Notes: a model not told the origin generated them from the sequence alone. Positions 7,554-15,684 are shown, counted from the stretch's first letter. The stretch is DNA of 19,599 bases from DTU019 sp050949825 (GCA_050949825.1 JBMNGL010000010.1:1-19599); one strand, 5' to 3'. Numbers and translations are program-made.

Positions 7554-7961
7554 TGTCATTGCTATGAAAGCCCTCTGTTTTTGCCATCCTTAAGGGCAAC
7601 GCTCCTGTCATTGCTATGAAAGCCCTCTGTTTTTGCCATCCTTAAGGGCAACGCTCCTGTCATTGCTATGAAAGCCCTCTGTTTTTGCCATCCTTAAGGG
7701 CAACGCTCCTGTCATTGCTATGAAAGCCTCTGTTTTTGTCATCCTTAAGGGCAACGCTCCTGTCATTGCTATGAAAGCCTCTGTTTTTGTCATCCTTAAG
7801 GGCAACGCTCCTGTCATTGCTATGAAAGCCCTCTGTTTTTGCCATCCTTAAGGGCAACGCTCCTGTCATTGCTATGAAAGCCTCTGTTTTTGTCATCCTG
7901 AGGGCAACGCTCCTGTCATTGCTATGAAAGCCTCTGTTTTTGTCATCCTGAGGGCAACGCC
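7554..7961. repeat. 8-copy array of a 50-52-bp unit
   Basis: Eight direct copies start at 7554, 7606, 7658, 7710, 7761, 7812, 7864 and 7914. Each joins two modules of the dispersed element: one beginning TGTCATTGCTATGAAAG and one of the type CCATCCTTAAGGGCAACGC. Small slips (CCCTCTG or CCTCTG; CTTAAGG or CTGAGGG) give periods of 52, 51 and 50 bp. The last two copies carry CTGAGGG, closest to the form in other islands, and lead straight into the palindromic core. There are no unique spacers, so this is not a CRISPR array. Long minus-strand frames here (repeating MTGALPLRMTK) are by-products. Confidence 0.95.
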
Positions 7962-8009
7962 CGAAGGATCTTTCGCGAAGCGAACAACTCCCGGGTGAAG
8001 ATCCTTCAT
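7960..8009 (+). repeat. Palindromic core (copy F), truncated ends
   Basis: CGAAGGATCTTTCGCGAAGC, CAACTCCCGGG and AAGATCCTTC form the centre of the core in the same orientation as copy A. The outer arms are shortened, and the copy ends about 7 bp before the stop codon of the S41 protease gene. It could form the 3' hairpin of that transcript. Confidence 0.85.
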
Positions 8010-8015
8010 TAACGG

Positions 8016-9611
8016 TCAATGGGTATAATGGAGAATGGCAATCCCTGGTCGGGAAGGGATGCGCTGTCCGGTGGGTTCGGGAAGGCCATGCCATACGAGC
8101 CAGTATTCGCTGCCCGGCATGTCAGCAATCGGCTCCAGACAGAATAGGGTTCCCTGCCGGTGCAGATCAAACGCTACGCGCTGCCCGCTGTGGCTGTCAA
8201 TCAGCTCCAAAGCGGCTGCGTTATCAGGCCCATAGTCATCAAGGCCGTTCAAAGACAAATAAAGCGGCCCGGCCTGCGGGAGATGGTGGAATTCCCCCAG
8301 GAGCCTGTAGTCGGGATAATATACCGGCCAGCGGCGGGCAATATCCCGCGCGGACAGGCTTATGGTGTGCATTTGCGAAGTCAGGCCGCTGTCCACTGTA
8401 AATGAATTCACGGCAGCGGTCAGGCTGGCCCAGGACTGCCAGTGCTTTTGCTCGCGGGCCAGCTCCAGGTCAACCAAATATTTCTGCCCCCCGGCTTCAA
8501 TACGGGCCAGGCTGCTGCCGCCACGGGGCTTTGAAAACAACAGCCAGGCGGCATCCACAGCCTCCTGGGCTGATATCTGCAAATCAGGCTGCACCCCGAG
8601 CTGATTAATTTTCTTGCCAAAGGGAGAATAGAACTGGGCCACGGTCAACTTGAGCACATCGCCGTTTTGGAGCACAAAAATCTCTTGCATGGTGCCCTTA
8701 CCATAGGTGCTCTCACCCAACAACAAGGCGCGGCGATAATCCTTAACGGCTGCAGCCAAAAGCTCTGCGGCACTGGCGCTGTAGTCGTCGGTCAAAAAAA
8801 TTACCGGTTCATTTATAAATAAGGACTGAGGTATCACCGGCAGGTGAACCCGTTCCTCTTTCTGCTGCAAAATGACCAGGTTGCCCACATTGAGAAAATA
8901 ACCGGCAATCTCGGCGGCGCTCATGATATATCCCCCGCTGTTGCCGCGCAGATCAACTATCCATTGGTCGCTTACCGCATCCAGACGTCTGATGTATTGT
9001 TCCATTTCTTCGGCGGTGTTGCTGCCAAAAGCCATAACCGCCAGGTAAGCCACCCCATCTTCCAGCTGCCGGGCCAAGACCGAGGGAACCGCCAGGTCAG
9101 CCCGTTTCAAAAACATCACCAACTGCTCCGCATCCCTCATAACGGTGATTGTAACCCGGCTCCCGGCCCGGCCTTGCAGCAAAAAGCGGGCTTCTTCCTC
9201 GGACAGCCCGGCCAGTAATCGGTCATTGACGGCCGTGATCACATCCCCCGCCTGCAGCCCGGCGCTTTGCGCCGGTGAACCGAGAATGATGTCCGTGATC
9301 AGCATACCCTGGGGAAGCATTTCTATGACAACGCCGATACCGCAAAAACTGCCGTCCAAATCCCCCATAAAAAGGTTCAGCTCATCCAGGCTCATATATT
9401 CGCTATGGGGATCATTCAAGCCTTCAACCACCATTCGGGCTGACGGCCGGGCAAAAACAGCGTCATCTACCGGGTGGGGATAATATGCTTTGATAAGGTC
9501 TATGACCTCCTGGCGAGTATCGTATTCGGCGCCCAGAACAGGGCTATGCCCGGCCCAAAAGATTAAAAGGCTCATAGCCAGCACTATTGCTGTGTAATTG
9601 GCTTTTCTCAA
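8016..9611 (-). CDS. S41-family carboxy-terminal processing protease with PDZ domain (CtpA-like)
   Basis: A 531-residue exported serine protease. Residues 1-28 are a signal peptide or N-terminal anchor. A short helical segment follows, with the S41-typical LNDPHSEYMS at about 65-73. The PDZ domain is at about 88-165 (GIGVVIEM, SPAQSAGLQAGDVITAVND). The catalytic core runs to about 350 with LRGNSGGY, the serine motif DDYSASAAE (Ser280) and the lysine motif STYGKG (Lys305), 25 residues apart as in known Ctp proteases. So it is probably active, clipping C-termini of exported or envelope proteins. About 170 extra C-terminal residues (after about 355) are not part of the usual core and I do not recognise them. 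The start is TTG 9611 with a modest GGGGG ribosome site. The gene stands alone; its stop lies about 7 bp from a repeat core. Confidence 0.94.
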   Translation of the reverse strand: MRKANYTAIVLAMSLLIFWAGHSPVLGAEYDTRQEVIDLIKAYYPHPVDDAVFARPSARMVVEGLNDPHSEYMSLDELNLFMGDLDGSFCGIGVVIEMLPQGMLITDIILGSPAQSAGLQAGDVITAVNDRLLAGLSEEEARFLLQGRAGSRVTITVMRDAEQLVMFLKRADLAVPSVLARQLEDGVAYLAVMAFGSNTAEEMEQYIRRLDAVSDQWIVDLRGNSGGYIMSAAEIAGYFLNVGNLVILQQKEERVHLPVIPQSLFINEPVIFLTDDYSASAAELLAAAVKDYRRALLLGESTYGKGTMQEIFVLQNGDVLKLTVAQFYSPFGKKINQLGVQPDLQISAQEAVDAAWLLFSKPRGGSSLARIEAGGQKYLVDLELAREQKHWQSWASLTAAVNSFTVDSGLTSQMHTISLSARDIARRWPVYYPDYRLLGEFHHLPQAGPLYLSLNGLDDYGPDNAAALELIDSHSGQRVAFDLHRQGTLFCLEPIADMPGSEYWLVWHGLPEPTGQRIPSRPGIAILHYTH

Positions 9612-9673
9612 CTGATTACCCCCATTTAATCCAGTTTATATGTGATTCCCCTGTAAAAACGCCCAGAGCGAAC

Positions 9674-10131
9674 GTTGTCATCCTGAGCAAACATTGTCGT
9701 CATTCTGAGGCACCTACTGTTGTCATCCTGAGCCACCTACTGTTGTCATCCTGAGCGAAGCGAAGGATCTTAACCCGGGGGTTGTTCGCTTCGCGAAAGA
9801 TTCTTCGCTGCGCTCAGAATGACACGGGACGCTGCGCTCAGAATGACACGGCTTTGCCCTCAGAATGACAACAACCAGGGGACTTTCATAGCAATGACAG
9901 GGCGCTGCCATCTGGTGTCATCCTGAGCCCCCTTTGGTCATCCTGAGCCACCTACTGTTGTCATCCTGAGCGAAGCGAAGGATCTTAACCCGGGGGTTGT
10001 TCGCTTCGCGAAAGATTCTTCGCTGCGCTCAGAATGACACGGGACGCTGCGCTCAGAAGGACATGGCTTTGCCCTCAGAATGACAACAACCGGGGGACTT
10101 TCATAGCAATGACACGGGACGCTGCGCTCAG
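9674..10131. repeat. Repeat island with two whole-element copies (215-bp tandem duplication)
   Basis: Cores at 9744-9824 and 9959-10039 have the same orientation and are exactly 215 bp apart. Each is followed by ATGACA-ended modules (GGGACGCTGCGCTCAGAA, GGCTTTGCCCTCAGAA) and then the CTTTCATAGCAATGACA module. Copies differ at only a few bases, such as AATGACA versus AAGGACA. Short CATCCTGAGCCACC-type units lie in front of each. No gene is present. The 10140-10240 stretch beyond shows nothing recognisable. Confidence 0.93.
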
Positions 10132-10240
10132 AAGGCGAGCGACGAGTATTTATGCATTCGAACTTGGGTTAATCATATGTGAGTTTCTGCATCATTTTAT
10201 TCACCATCAGCAAGAGGTAGTCCTTTTTATTCCATAAAGA

Positions 10241-10260
10241 AAACCGGCCTGAGCCGGTTT
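10241..10260 (-). terminator. Rho-independent terminator of the tolC-like transcript
   Basis: AAACCGGC-CTGA-GCCGGTTT is a perfect 8-bp stem with a 4-base loop. Read on the minus strand it is followed by TTCTTTAT, a fair U-rich tract. It lies about 176 bases after the tolC-like stop codon. The stretch between (10261-10436) has no convincing gene; a 63-codon frame crosses it but also runs through this hairpin. Confidence 0.75.
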
Positions 10261-10436
10261 ATAGTCATTCCAGCCATAATACATCTGAATAAGCCACAGA
10301 ATCGTACCATGACTCCTTGCTATTATGAGCGGTGCCATGAACTTGCCCCGGTCATCAGCAGCAAAGGCAATGTTCACAATCCGATCGTTCCCGGACACTG
10401 CCTCACCACGATTTTTAACCTCAGCGCTGCTGAAAC

Positions 10437-11552
10437 CTACGAACCCGCTCCTACCATTACACTGTAGGTCCAGGGTTTATCAAAAACTATCTTCCAGGCC
10501 TCGTGCTGGAAAGCCAATTCATCCAGGGATTTTTGCCTGGCCTGCAGGGCCAGTTCGGCAGCCTGCACCTCGGTGCGGGTGGCCATGCCGATCTCATATT
10601 TGAGCTTTATGATGCGCAGGTCTTCCCGGGCCAACTGCTCCGCTTCCTGCAATGAAGCATAGCCCTGCTCCATGGTTAACAGGTTGTTGTAGAGGGTCCG
10701 CACAAATTGGCTCATCTGTTCCCGGGCATCCTGGGCAGTCAATTTGGCCTTGCTGACATCGACTTCCTTGGCCCCATAGGGATCCTGGTTCGGATAGGAA
10801 AAATCATACAAATCCAGTTGGGTTTCAGCTATTCGGGCCGCCTGCTCCGCCAGCCACACCGACGGGCTGGTATTCAGAACCCTGGCGATCTTTTCGCTCA
10901 TGACCACCGGTTCCACCGCCTGAAAGGCCGGCTTATCCAACAGAACCGGCCGGGCCTCGGCGTCCTTGCCGATCAACTGGTTTAAGGTCAGGAAAGCATT
11001 GTCAAGCGCCTTTTGAGCACTGTCCAGGCTGTTCTTGGCGGCCTGGTACTGCACCCCGGCAGCGGTTTTGTCATACTCGCTGGCCATGCCCTGCGCAAAG
11101 CTCAGATAAGCCACATTTTGCAGCCAGGCGGCCTGGTTAAATGATTTCTGGGCATATTCCAGGTTTTGTCCGGCTTTGACTACATCGGTATAGGCCTTGA
11201 AGGCAGCCAGCATCACCTTATCTTCTTCCATGGTCAGACTTTTCTTGGCCATGCGATAGGCCATATCAGAGGTTACCAGACCGGTATATAATTGCCCCGT
11301 GACATAATCGGTCTGCCCTTTGGGCACATAATCTATCTGCCGGGCCAATTCATCACGCACCTCTTCCCGGCGCTCCACATCATAGGCGGCTTGTTTTATA
11401 GCCTTGCTGTGGGTTAACGCCATATTAATCGCCTGTTCGATGGTCAATCCCTGCGGCGGTGGTGCTCCCTCCCCGTCTCCGGCCAAGGCTGGCGCGATCA
11501 TAGCGCATGATAACAAGGCTGCCAGCAATAGAATAATAATTCTTTTTAGCAC
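10437..11552 (-). CDS. TolC-like efflux protein, apparently lacking β-barrel segments
   Basis: A 371-residue exported protein with a Sec signal peptide (cut after about APALA, residue 25). The mature part is almost all helix and has the TolC two-fold plan: LTIEQAINMALTHSKAIKQA opens repeat one and VVMSEKIARVLNTSP opens repeat two, each followed by long heptad-rich helices. Classical TolC has about 470 mature residues and two β-strand pairs per protomer that form the outer-membrane barrel. Here those places hold only short links (around IDYVPKGQTDY and SYPNQDPYGAKEVD). GTG 11552 is chosen because AGGAAGG lies upstream at good spacing; ATG 11561 touches the ribosome site. The promoter carries the same inverted repeat as the RND pump operon, so it is probably the pump's third component or a pseudo-periplasmic partner. 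The family is fairly sure, the role inferred. Confidence 0.85.
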   Translation of the reverse strand: MLKRIIILLLAALLSCAMIAPALAGDGEGAPPPQGLTIEQAINMALTHSKAIKQAAYDVERREEVRDELARQIDYVPKGQTDYVTGQLYTGLVTSDMAYRMAKKSLTMEEDKVMLAAFKAYTDVVKAGQNLEYAQKSFNQAAWLQNVAYLSFAQGMASEYDKTAAGVQYQAAKNSLDSAQKALDNAFLTLNQLIGKDAEARPVLLDKPAFQAVEPVVMSEKIARVLNTSPSVWLAEQAARIAETQLDLYDFSYPNQDPYGAKEVDVSKAKLTAQDAREQMSQFVRTLYNNLLTMEQGYASLQEAEQLAREDLRIIKLKYEIGMATRTEVQAAELALQARQKSLDELAFQHEAWKIVFDKPWTYSVMVGAGS

Positions 11553-11586
11553 AAAAACCATCCTTCCTGGCACTATATGTAATATG

Positions 11587-11616
11587 ATTATATCCTCAAG
11601 CCGACCGGCCGGTCAA
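11587..11616 (-). promoter_or_regulatory. Promoter of the tolC-like gene with overlapping TetR-type operator
   Basis: On the minus strand TTGACC (11616-11611) and TATAAT (11592-11587) are 18 bases apart, matching the σA consensus at five and six of six positions. The perfect 12-bp palindrome GACCGGCCGGTC (11603-11614) covers the -35 box and part of the spacer, a classic repressor position. It matches the site at the pump operon. Confidence 0.75.
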
Positions 11617-11746
11617 CTCTTAATAAATAGAGGGGGTTAATAAGATAATAAAACCCCAATATTTTCATTGTTATGTCCCCTGCGGGCCTGAAGAGTTCCC
11701 TGTGTCAGAGTTTAAGTAGATTGTCACAAGCAAGGTCGTCGTTCTG

Positions 11747-11940
11747 AGCAGGCTTGTCATCCTCCGCCCTCTGGTGTCATCCTGAGCCTCTTTTTTGCCA
11801 TCCTGAGCCCTTTTTTGTCATCCTGAGCGGAGCGAAGGATCTTCCCCCGGGAGTTGTTCGCTTCGCGAAAGATCCTTCGCTGCGCTCAGGATGACAGGGA
11901 CACTGCGCTCAGGATGACAAGAAAAGGGACTTTCATAACA
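11747..11940. repeat. Repeat island with a single element copy
   Basis: Short TCCTGAGCC-type units lead to a core at 11816-11896 (arms CCTGAGCGGAGCGAAGGATC and GATCCTTCGCTGCGCTCAGG). One module (GGGACACTGCGCTCAGGATG) follows, then a truncated CTTTCATAACAA module at about 11930-11940. This is the simplest form of the composite element here and has no tandem amplification. It ends about 24 bp from the stop codon of the next gene. The 11640-11740 stretch beside it shows nothing recognisable. Confidence 0.9.
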
Positions 11941-11963
11941 AGAGTTCAGCAGTGACCGTCGGC

Positions 11964-12911
11964 TTATTTTTCCATGGTTATGGTAACCGTCTGCGGCTCC
12001 GGGTCCCACTCAACCTGGGCGCCGAAAGTCCGGGCTACCGCCGCAATGGGCAGCATGGTGCGATCCTGCCGGATTTCCGGAGCAGCATCCATGGTGGAGG
12101 ATATTCCATTGTGGATCAAGATGTTGCTGCCAATCTGAATTTCAACGATTTGCTCCCCTTTGGTTAATGTCACCTTACGGGTCTCATTATCCCATTGTAT
12201 ATGCTCGTCATCAATCCCCAAGCTGTAGGCGACATAGCGCACCGGCAGGTAGGTGCGCCCGGCTTCGATATAAGGGGCGACATCCATTTCGATTTGCACT
12301 GTCCCATCAATGCTATAAAGGGGGCTGCCGATGGTGAAAACGGCCTCTCGCCGGGTCGGCTCAGGAACAGGTTCAGGCTTAGGCTTGGGACTGGGAATAA
12401 CCACTTCCTTATACGGGACCTGGGCAAACAGGTATTGCCCATTGCTTACCCCTGAATCAAGGGGATCGATGGTTACCGCAATATCCCCCAGATAACCGTC
12501 CACCGCAAAAATCAGGGGAATCTCCAGACGCGATACGGCATCAGGAGCAGCATCCACTATGGTTATGTCAACCACCCGTTCATTGCTCAGCTCCGCTGCC
12601 ACGGCGCAGTTCTGACAGGAGATGTCCCCACTGTGAAAGGTCGCCTTGCCGCTCACGGCGTCTTCATACCATTTGACCCCATCAGGCAATATTAATTGAA
12701 AGAGGTCCCCGGCTTGAAGATGACCTGAAAAATGCTCGCCCTCGCTTATAGTCAGGTCGGTACGCGGATATCCCTGGTAGTCATCCCCCACTGCCACTAT
12801 CCGGTTGACCGAGTTTACTGTGGCCGCCTGCACTGCTCCAACTCCCACCAACAGTATGAATAAGGAGACCAGCAGCACGACCAGGCATGTTCTGCTAGAC
12901 TGCATTCTCAT
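11964..12911 (-). CDS. Exported protein with C-terminal copper-amine-oxidase N-terminal-type (stalk) domain
   Basis: A 315-residue protein with a Sec signal peptide (1-30, ending AVQAA). An N-terminal β-rich domain (about 31-170) is followed by a charged proline linker (PSPKPKPEPVPEP, about 173-185). The C-terminal stalk domain (about 190-315) carries the hallmark RTYLPVRYVAYSLGI, WDNETRKVTLTKG and DRTMLPIAAVARTFGA. In Clostridia this domain is common on surface proteins and does not imply oxidase activity. The N-terminal domain matches that of the next gene upstream (VNSVNR and LPDGVKW; IDPLDSGVSNGQY), so they are paralogs. A CQNC pair near residue 100 is absent from the paralog. The start is ATG 12911 with AAAGGAGG eight bases upstream. 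It probably acts in the cell wall; its exact role is unknown. Confidence 0.88.
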   Translation of the reverse strand: MRMQSSRTCLVVLLVSLFILLVGVGAVQAATVNSVNRIVAVGDDYQGYPRTDLTISEGEHFSGHLQAGDLFQLILPDGVKWYEDAVSGKATFHSGDISCQNCAVAAELSNERVVDITIVDAAPDAVSRLEIPLIFAVDGYLGDIAVTIDPLDSGVSNGQYLFAQVPYKEVVIPSPKPKPEPVPEPTRREAVFTIGSPLYSIDGTVQIEMDVAPYIEAGRTYLPVRYVAYSLGIDDEHIQWDNETRKVTLTKGEQIVEIQIGSNILIHNGISSTMDAAPEIRQDRTMLPIAAVARTFGAQVEWDPEPQTVTITMEK

Positions 12912-13045
12912 AACTCAAACCTCCTTTAAAAAACCAGTACGTTTTACCCTCTGCATTCTTGCGCCTCAACCCAATTATCTCATAATCTCCCTCTACTCTG
13001 ATTAACCTTGTTTTTTTACTAAAAGGATCATCCCCATAATATGAA

Positions 13046-13071
13046 GAGAGACCCGGTTGCCCGGGCCTCTC
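13046..13071 (-). terminator. Hairpin terminator of the large stalk-domain gene
   Basis: GAGAGACCCGG-TTGC-CCGGGCCTCTC forms an 11-bp stem. On the minus strand the single odd pair becomes G-U and the loop becomes GCAA, so the RNA hairpin is sound only in the minus-strand transcript. It lies 31 bases after the stop codon at 13103. The following tract (TTCATATT) is only moderately U-rich. Confidence 0.6.
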
Positions 13072-13102
13072 CTGTTGGCTAGATATTAGACTGTAGTAGC
13101 TA

Positions 13103-15292
13103 TTAAAGAGTGATGGTTACAGTCTGAGTTGCTGCATCCCAGCCTACTACAGCTCCGAAAGCCTCGGCTACGAAGCGGATGGGCAGGCAGGTGCGGCCGG
13201 CAGCGGTGATTTCAGGAGCAGCATCCATGGTGATAGCTGCGCCGTTAACCAGCATGGTGGTGCTGCCGATCTTGAGCTGAACAACCTTGTCATTCTTCAT
13301 CAGGGTTACGGTCTGGTTGACCTGATCCCAGATGATGCCGTTGTCGCCGATTCCCAATCCATAAGCTACGAAGCGGATGGGCAGGAAGGTGCGGTCGTTC
13401 TTGATGTAAGGAGCCTGATCCATAGCGGCCTGGTCAACACCGTTGATCTGATAGATGGTGTTGCCAATCACATAGGTGGCTACAGCATGGACATTGGCAT
13501 CAGCCGGGGTGATAACCTTGGCTGCTACCAGGCTGACTACATTAGCAGTCGCAAATTCGCCTGCGTCAATTGTGTCATTACCATTGACAGTGCGTGTGTT
13601 TTCAACTACTGAATAACCACCTACTCTGACCAGAAGGTCGCCCTCTGGAATGGTTCTATCCAAGGTCAGCTTGATATTCGTTACTTTAATTGTGCTAACT
13701 TTGGTGCCCTCTGATTTAATAGGAATTTCAACCTGGGTATCGTTGTTGACACGTCTTACACCGGCTGTGCTGATCTCAAGATTGCCATCGGATACCGTTA
13801 CACTCGGGGTGGATGCAAATCTTGCACCTTCAGTCAAGGTCAAGAGAACCCTAGCACTTGCAGTGTCTGTTGTTCCATCGTACTTCTTCACATATGGTTT
13901 AAAGAATGCGCCTTTCTTGCCTTCAGTGATGGTAATATCAGCGATAGGCTGGTTCTGTACGCCGATCTTAACTTCATCAACTTTGTCGATCGTGACGGCA
14001 GCAGGAGCAAGCGCCTTGGCAATTACCAGGCTGGTTTCTTCTACGCCAGCACCGGAGATCTTGGCTTCGATGTCACCTGACTTGGCGCCATCCATGCTCA
14101 TAGTTAATTTGAACTTGATTTTGCCAGCGGTGCTGGTGGTTCCTTTATCGATCGGAATGTCGACATAGTTCTGATCCAAATCACCCAGATCGGGATCTAA
14201 GATATCCACTGTGGTGCCGTTACATTTAGTGAAGTCAGTAATCTTCACCCAGTCAGGCAGTTCCACGGTCAGGTCGCGATTGGCCAGGAGGGTTCCGGCA
14301 ACTTCTTCTTCAATGGTAATCTCAGCGGTTTTCTGATTGAATTTACCAGCTAAGAGTTCTTCAACGTCTTTAACCTTGCCTTTGACGCCCCAGCCCACAT
14401 ATTCTGCGATGACTAGGTCACCGTCAAATACGGAGCCATCATCGTCATTTACCTTGATGCCTACTTCTACTTCACCAAAGGCAGCAGAGCGATTGGGGTT
14501 GATAAACGGTGTAATATAAATAGTACCCCGTTGTTCTCTGCTGGTAGGAGCATTAAATTCGATAGTCAGTTCACGGCCGTCAGCATCAAATGTAGTAGTT
14601 GAGACACCACTGAAACCGCCGCTAAACCTAACTGAGGTTGCTTTGTCGGGATCAGAACCCTCAATCCAGCTGAAATTGCTGGGGAGCTTAACGACTACCT
14701 TAGTTTCGCCATAAACAGCCCCAACAGAGGATTCTCTCAGTTGGATGGTGCCGGCCTTGTTGCTGGTGTTTCTGGAAATCTTCTTGACCGAATCCACGGA
14801 AGCGGTCATGTCACCTTCAGCAACTATAGCAAAATTATAATCGCCACCGGTTACGCCTGAATCCAGGGGATCCACCGTTATGGCCACGGTACCGGTTGCA
14901 CCATCAATTTCAAAAGAAAGGGGGATAGTAATAGTATCTACGTCACTATCGTCCATGGTGCCCATTTTAACTTCGACAACACTACTGGAAACTTTCTTAA
15001 TAGTTGCATTGGAAACTCGGCCATCCATCCAAGCAACATCGTTCCATTTGACCCCACTGGGCAGTCTCAGTTCGAAAACATCGTTAGTCTGAAAATGGTC
15101 TTCGAAATCCTTGTCCTCTTTAAGGGTCAGATTAATGCCGGAGTCCCGCATTTTATAGCCGTCAGCAACGCTGATCACTTTGTTGACGCTGTTCAGTGAC
15201 TTGGCCTGGGCTACGCCTACGCCAACAAACAGAGTTGCCAGCATGGTGAGTACTAATAATAAGGCCAGATGTTTGCTTTGTCTTTTCAGCAA
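13103..15292 (-). CDS. Large multi-domain exported protein with C-terminal stalk (copper-amine-oxidase N-terminal-type) domain
   Basis: A 729-residue secreted or wall protein. The signal peptide is 1-30 (GVGVAQA). The first β-domain (about 31-160) is the paralog of that in the neighbouring smaller protein (LNSVNKVISV, LPSGVKWNDV, VDPLDSGVTGGDY). Three or so further β-sandwich-like modules follow with recurring patterns (TIQLRESSVGAVY / VKLPSNFSW; EITIEEEVAGTLL / VELPDWVKI; DITITEGKKGAFF / LTLTEGARF). The stalk domain is at about 612-729 (RTFLPIRFVAYGLGI, RTCLPIRFVAEAFGA, TQTVTITL). The start is TTG 15292 with AAGGAGG eight bases upstream. The size, repeats and strong ribosome site suggest an abundant surface or S-layer-associated protein. 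There are no SLH domains, so attachment may use the stalk domain. Function unknown. Confidence 0.88.
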   Translation of the reverse strand: MLKRQSKHLALLLVLTMLATLFVGVGVAQAKSLNSVNKVISVADGYKMRDSGINLTLKEDKDFEDHFQTNDVFELRLPSGVKWNDVAWMDGRVSNATIKKVSSSVVEVKMGTMDDSDVDTITIPLSFEIDGATGTVAITVDPLDSGVTGGDYNFAIVAEGDMTASVDSVKKISRNTSNKAGTIQLRESSVGAVYGETKVVVKLPSNFSWIEGSDPDKATSVRFSGGFSGVSTTTFDADGRELTIEFNAPTSREQRGTIYITPFINPNRSAAFGEVEVGIKVNDDDGSVFDGDLVIAEYVGWGVKGKVKDVEELLAGKFNQKTAEITIEEEVAGTLLANRDLTVELPDWVKITDFTKCNGTTVDILDPDLGDLDQNYVDIPIDKGTTSTAGKIKFKLTMSMDGAKSGDIEAKISGAGVEETSLVIAKALAPAAVTIDKVDEVKIGVQNQPIADITITEGKKGAFFKPYVKKYDGTTDTASARVLLTLTEGARFASTPSVTVSDGNLEISTAGVRRVNNDTQVEIPIKSEGTKVSTIKVTNIKLTLDRTIPEGDLLVRVGGYSVVENTRTVNGNDTIDAGEFATANVVSLVAAKVITPADANVHAVATYVIGNTIYQINGVDQAAMDQAPYIKNDRTFLPIRFVAYGLGIGDNGIIWDQVNQTVTLMKNDKVVQLKIGSTTMLVNGAAITMDAAPEITAAGRTCLPIRFVAEAFGAVVGWDAATQTVTITL

Positions 15293-15332
15293 TGTGTTTA
15301 CCTCCTTGTTTTGTTTATGTTTGAATAAAAAT

Positions 15333-15369
15333 AGGTGATCAGAGTATTTACTCTCTCTTTCAGGTGATC
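15333..15369 (-). promoter_or_regulatory. Direct repeats flanking a palindrome upstream of the large stalk-domain gene
   Basis: AGGTGATC occurs at 15333-15340 and 15362-15369, a 29-bp offset. Between them is the inverted repeat AGAGTA-TT-TACTCT (15341-15354). The group lies 40-80 bases before the start codon, in the 5' leader or promoter. It may be a regulator site; no known motif is recognised. The longer leader to about 15670 shows no convincing gene and no riboswitch I could identify. Confidence 0.35.
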
Positions 15370-15675
15370 TTCAATCTGAAAGCTTGCGCTGTACTCTTCC
15401 CTCCTTCGGTACCGATTCTAATTTATCGGCTTTTTATAGCCCGGCATTCGTTGGTTGGTTGGTAAAATGCTGGACTACCTGTTTTATTTAGACAACAGAA
15501 CCAGAGAATTTGTTCCCAGCTAGAGAAATCTTTTTCAAATGAGATGAGTTTACCTAGATGCTCATATATAAGGTAAGAAAGCAATTTGTTTGTCCTCTTT
15601 CCAGACCCTAGCTGCGGTGGCAAGAGCCTAGCCGCCTGGATCAAGGGGTATTTTTGGAATGGTTGTTTTGTACCG

Positions 15676-15684
15676 TGCTATAAT
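15676..15684 (+). promoter_or_regulatory. Extended -10 promoter upstream of the ECF sigma gene
   Basis: TGCTATAAT is a perfect -10 hexamer with the TGN extension. No good -35 box stands 16-18 bases upstream, as is usual for extended -10 promoters. It would give a leader of about 160 bases before the sigma-factor gene and could supply its basal expression. Confidence 0.45.

Noticed and set aside
7554..8009. The regular 50-52-bp array as a CRISPR locus
   Set aside because: The whole unit repeats with no unique spacers, there are no cas genes nearby, and the modules match the dispersed element.
7614..8094. Minus-strand frames of 67 and 142 codons over the second array
   Set aside because: They consist of translated repeat modules; the longer one also overlaps the S41 gene 3' end.
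10207..10398. A 63-codon minus-strand frame (begins with GTG, MSGNDRIVNIAF) after the tolC-like gene
   Set aside because: It runs straight through the terminator hairpin (KPAQAGFLYG), has a poor ribosome-site spacing and resembles nothing I know. It is more likely 3' untranslated sequence; a small remnant cannot be excluded.
9723..12009. Short minus-strand frames (62-63 codons) containing SERSEESFAKRTTPG-like text
   Set aside because: They are direct translations of the palindromic core, a frequent source of false small-protein calls.
15423..15644. A 73-codon minus-strand frame upstream of the large stalk-domain gene
   Set aside because: It has a TTG start without a ribosome site, AT-rich leader-like composition and no family resemblance.
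15300..15670. A riboswitch in the long leader of the large surface-protein gene
   Set aside because: I looked for patterns of c-di-GMP, TPP, cobalamin and fluoride types and saw none. Only a short CCGAT/ATCGG stem and the AGGTGATC boxes are present.
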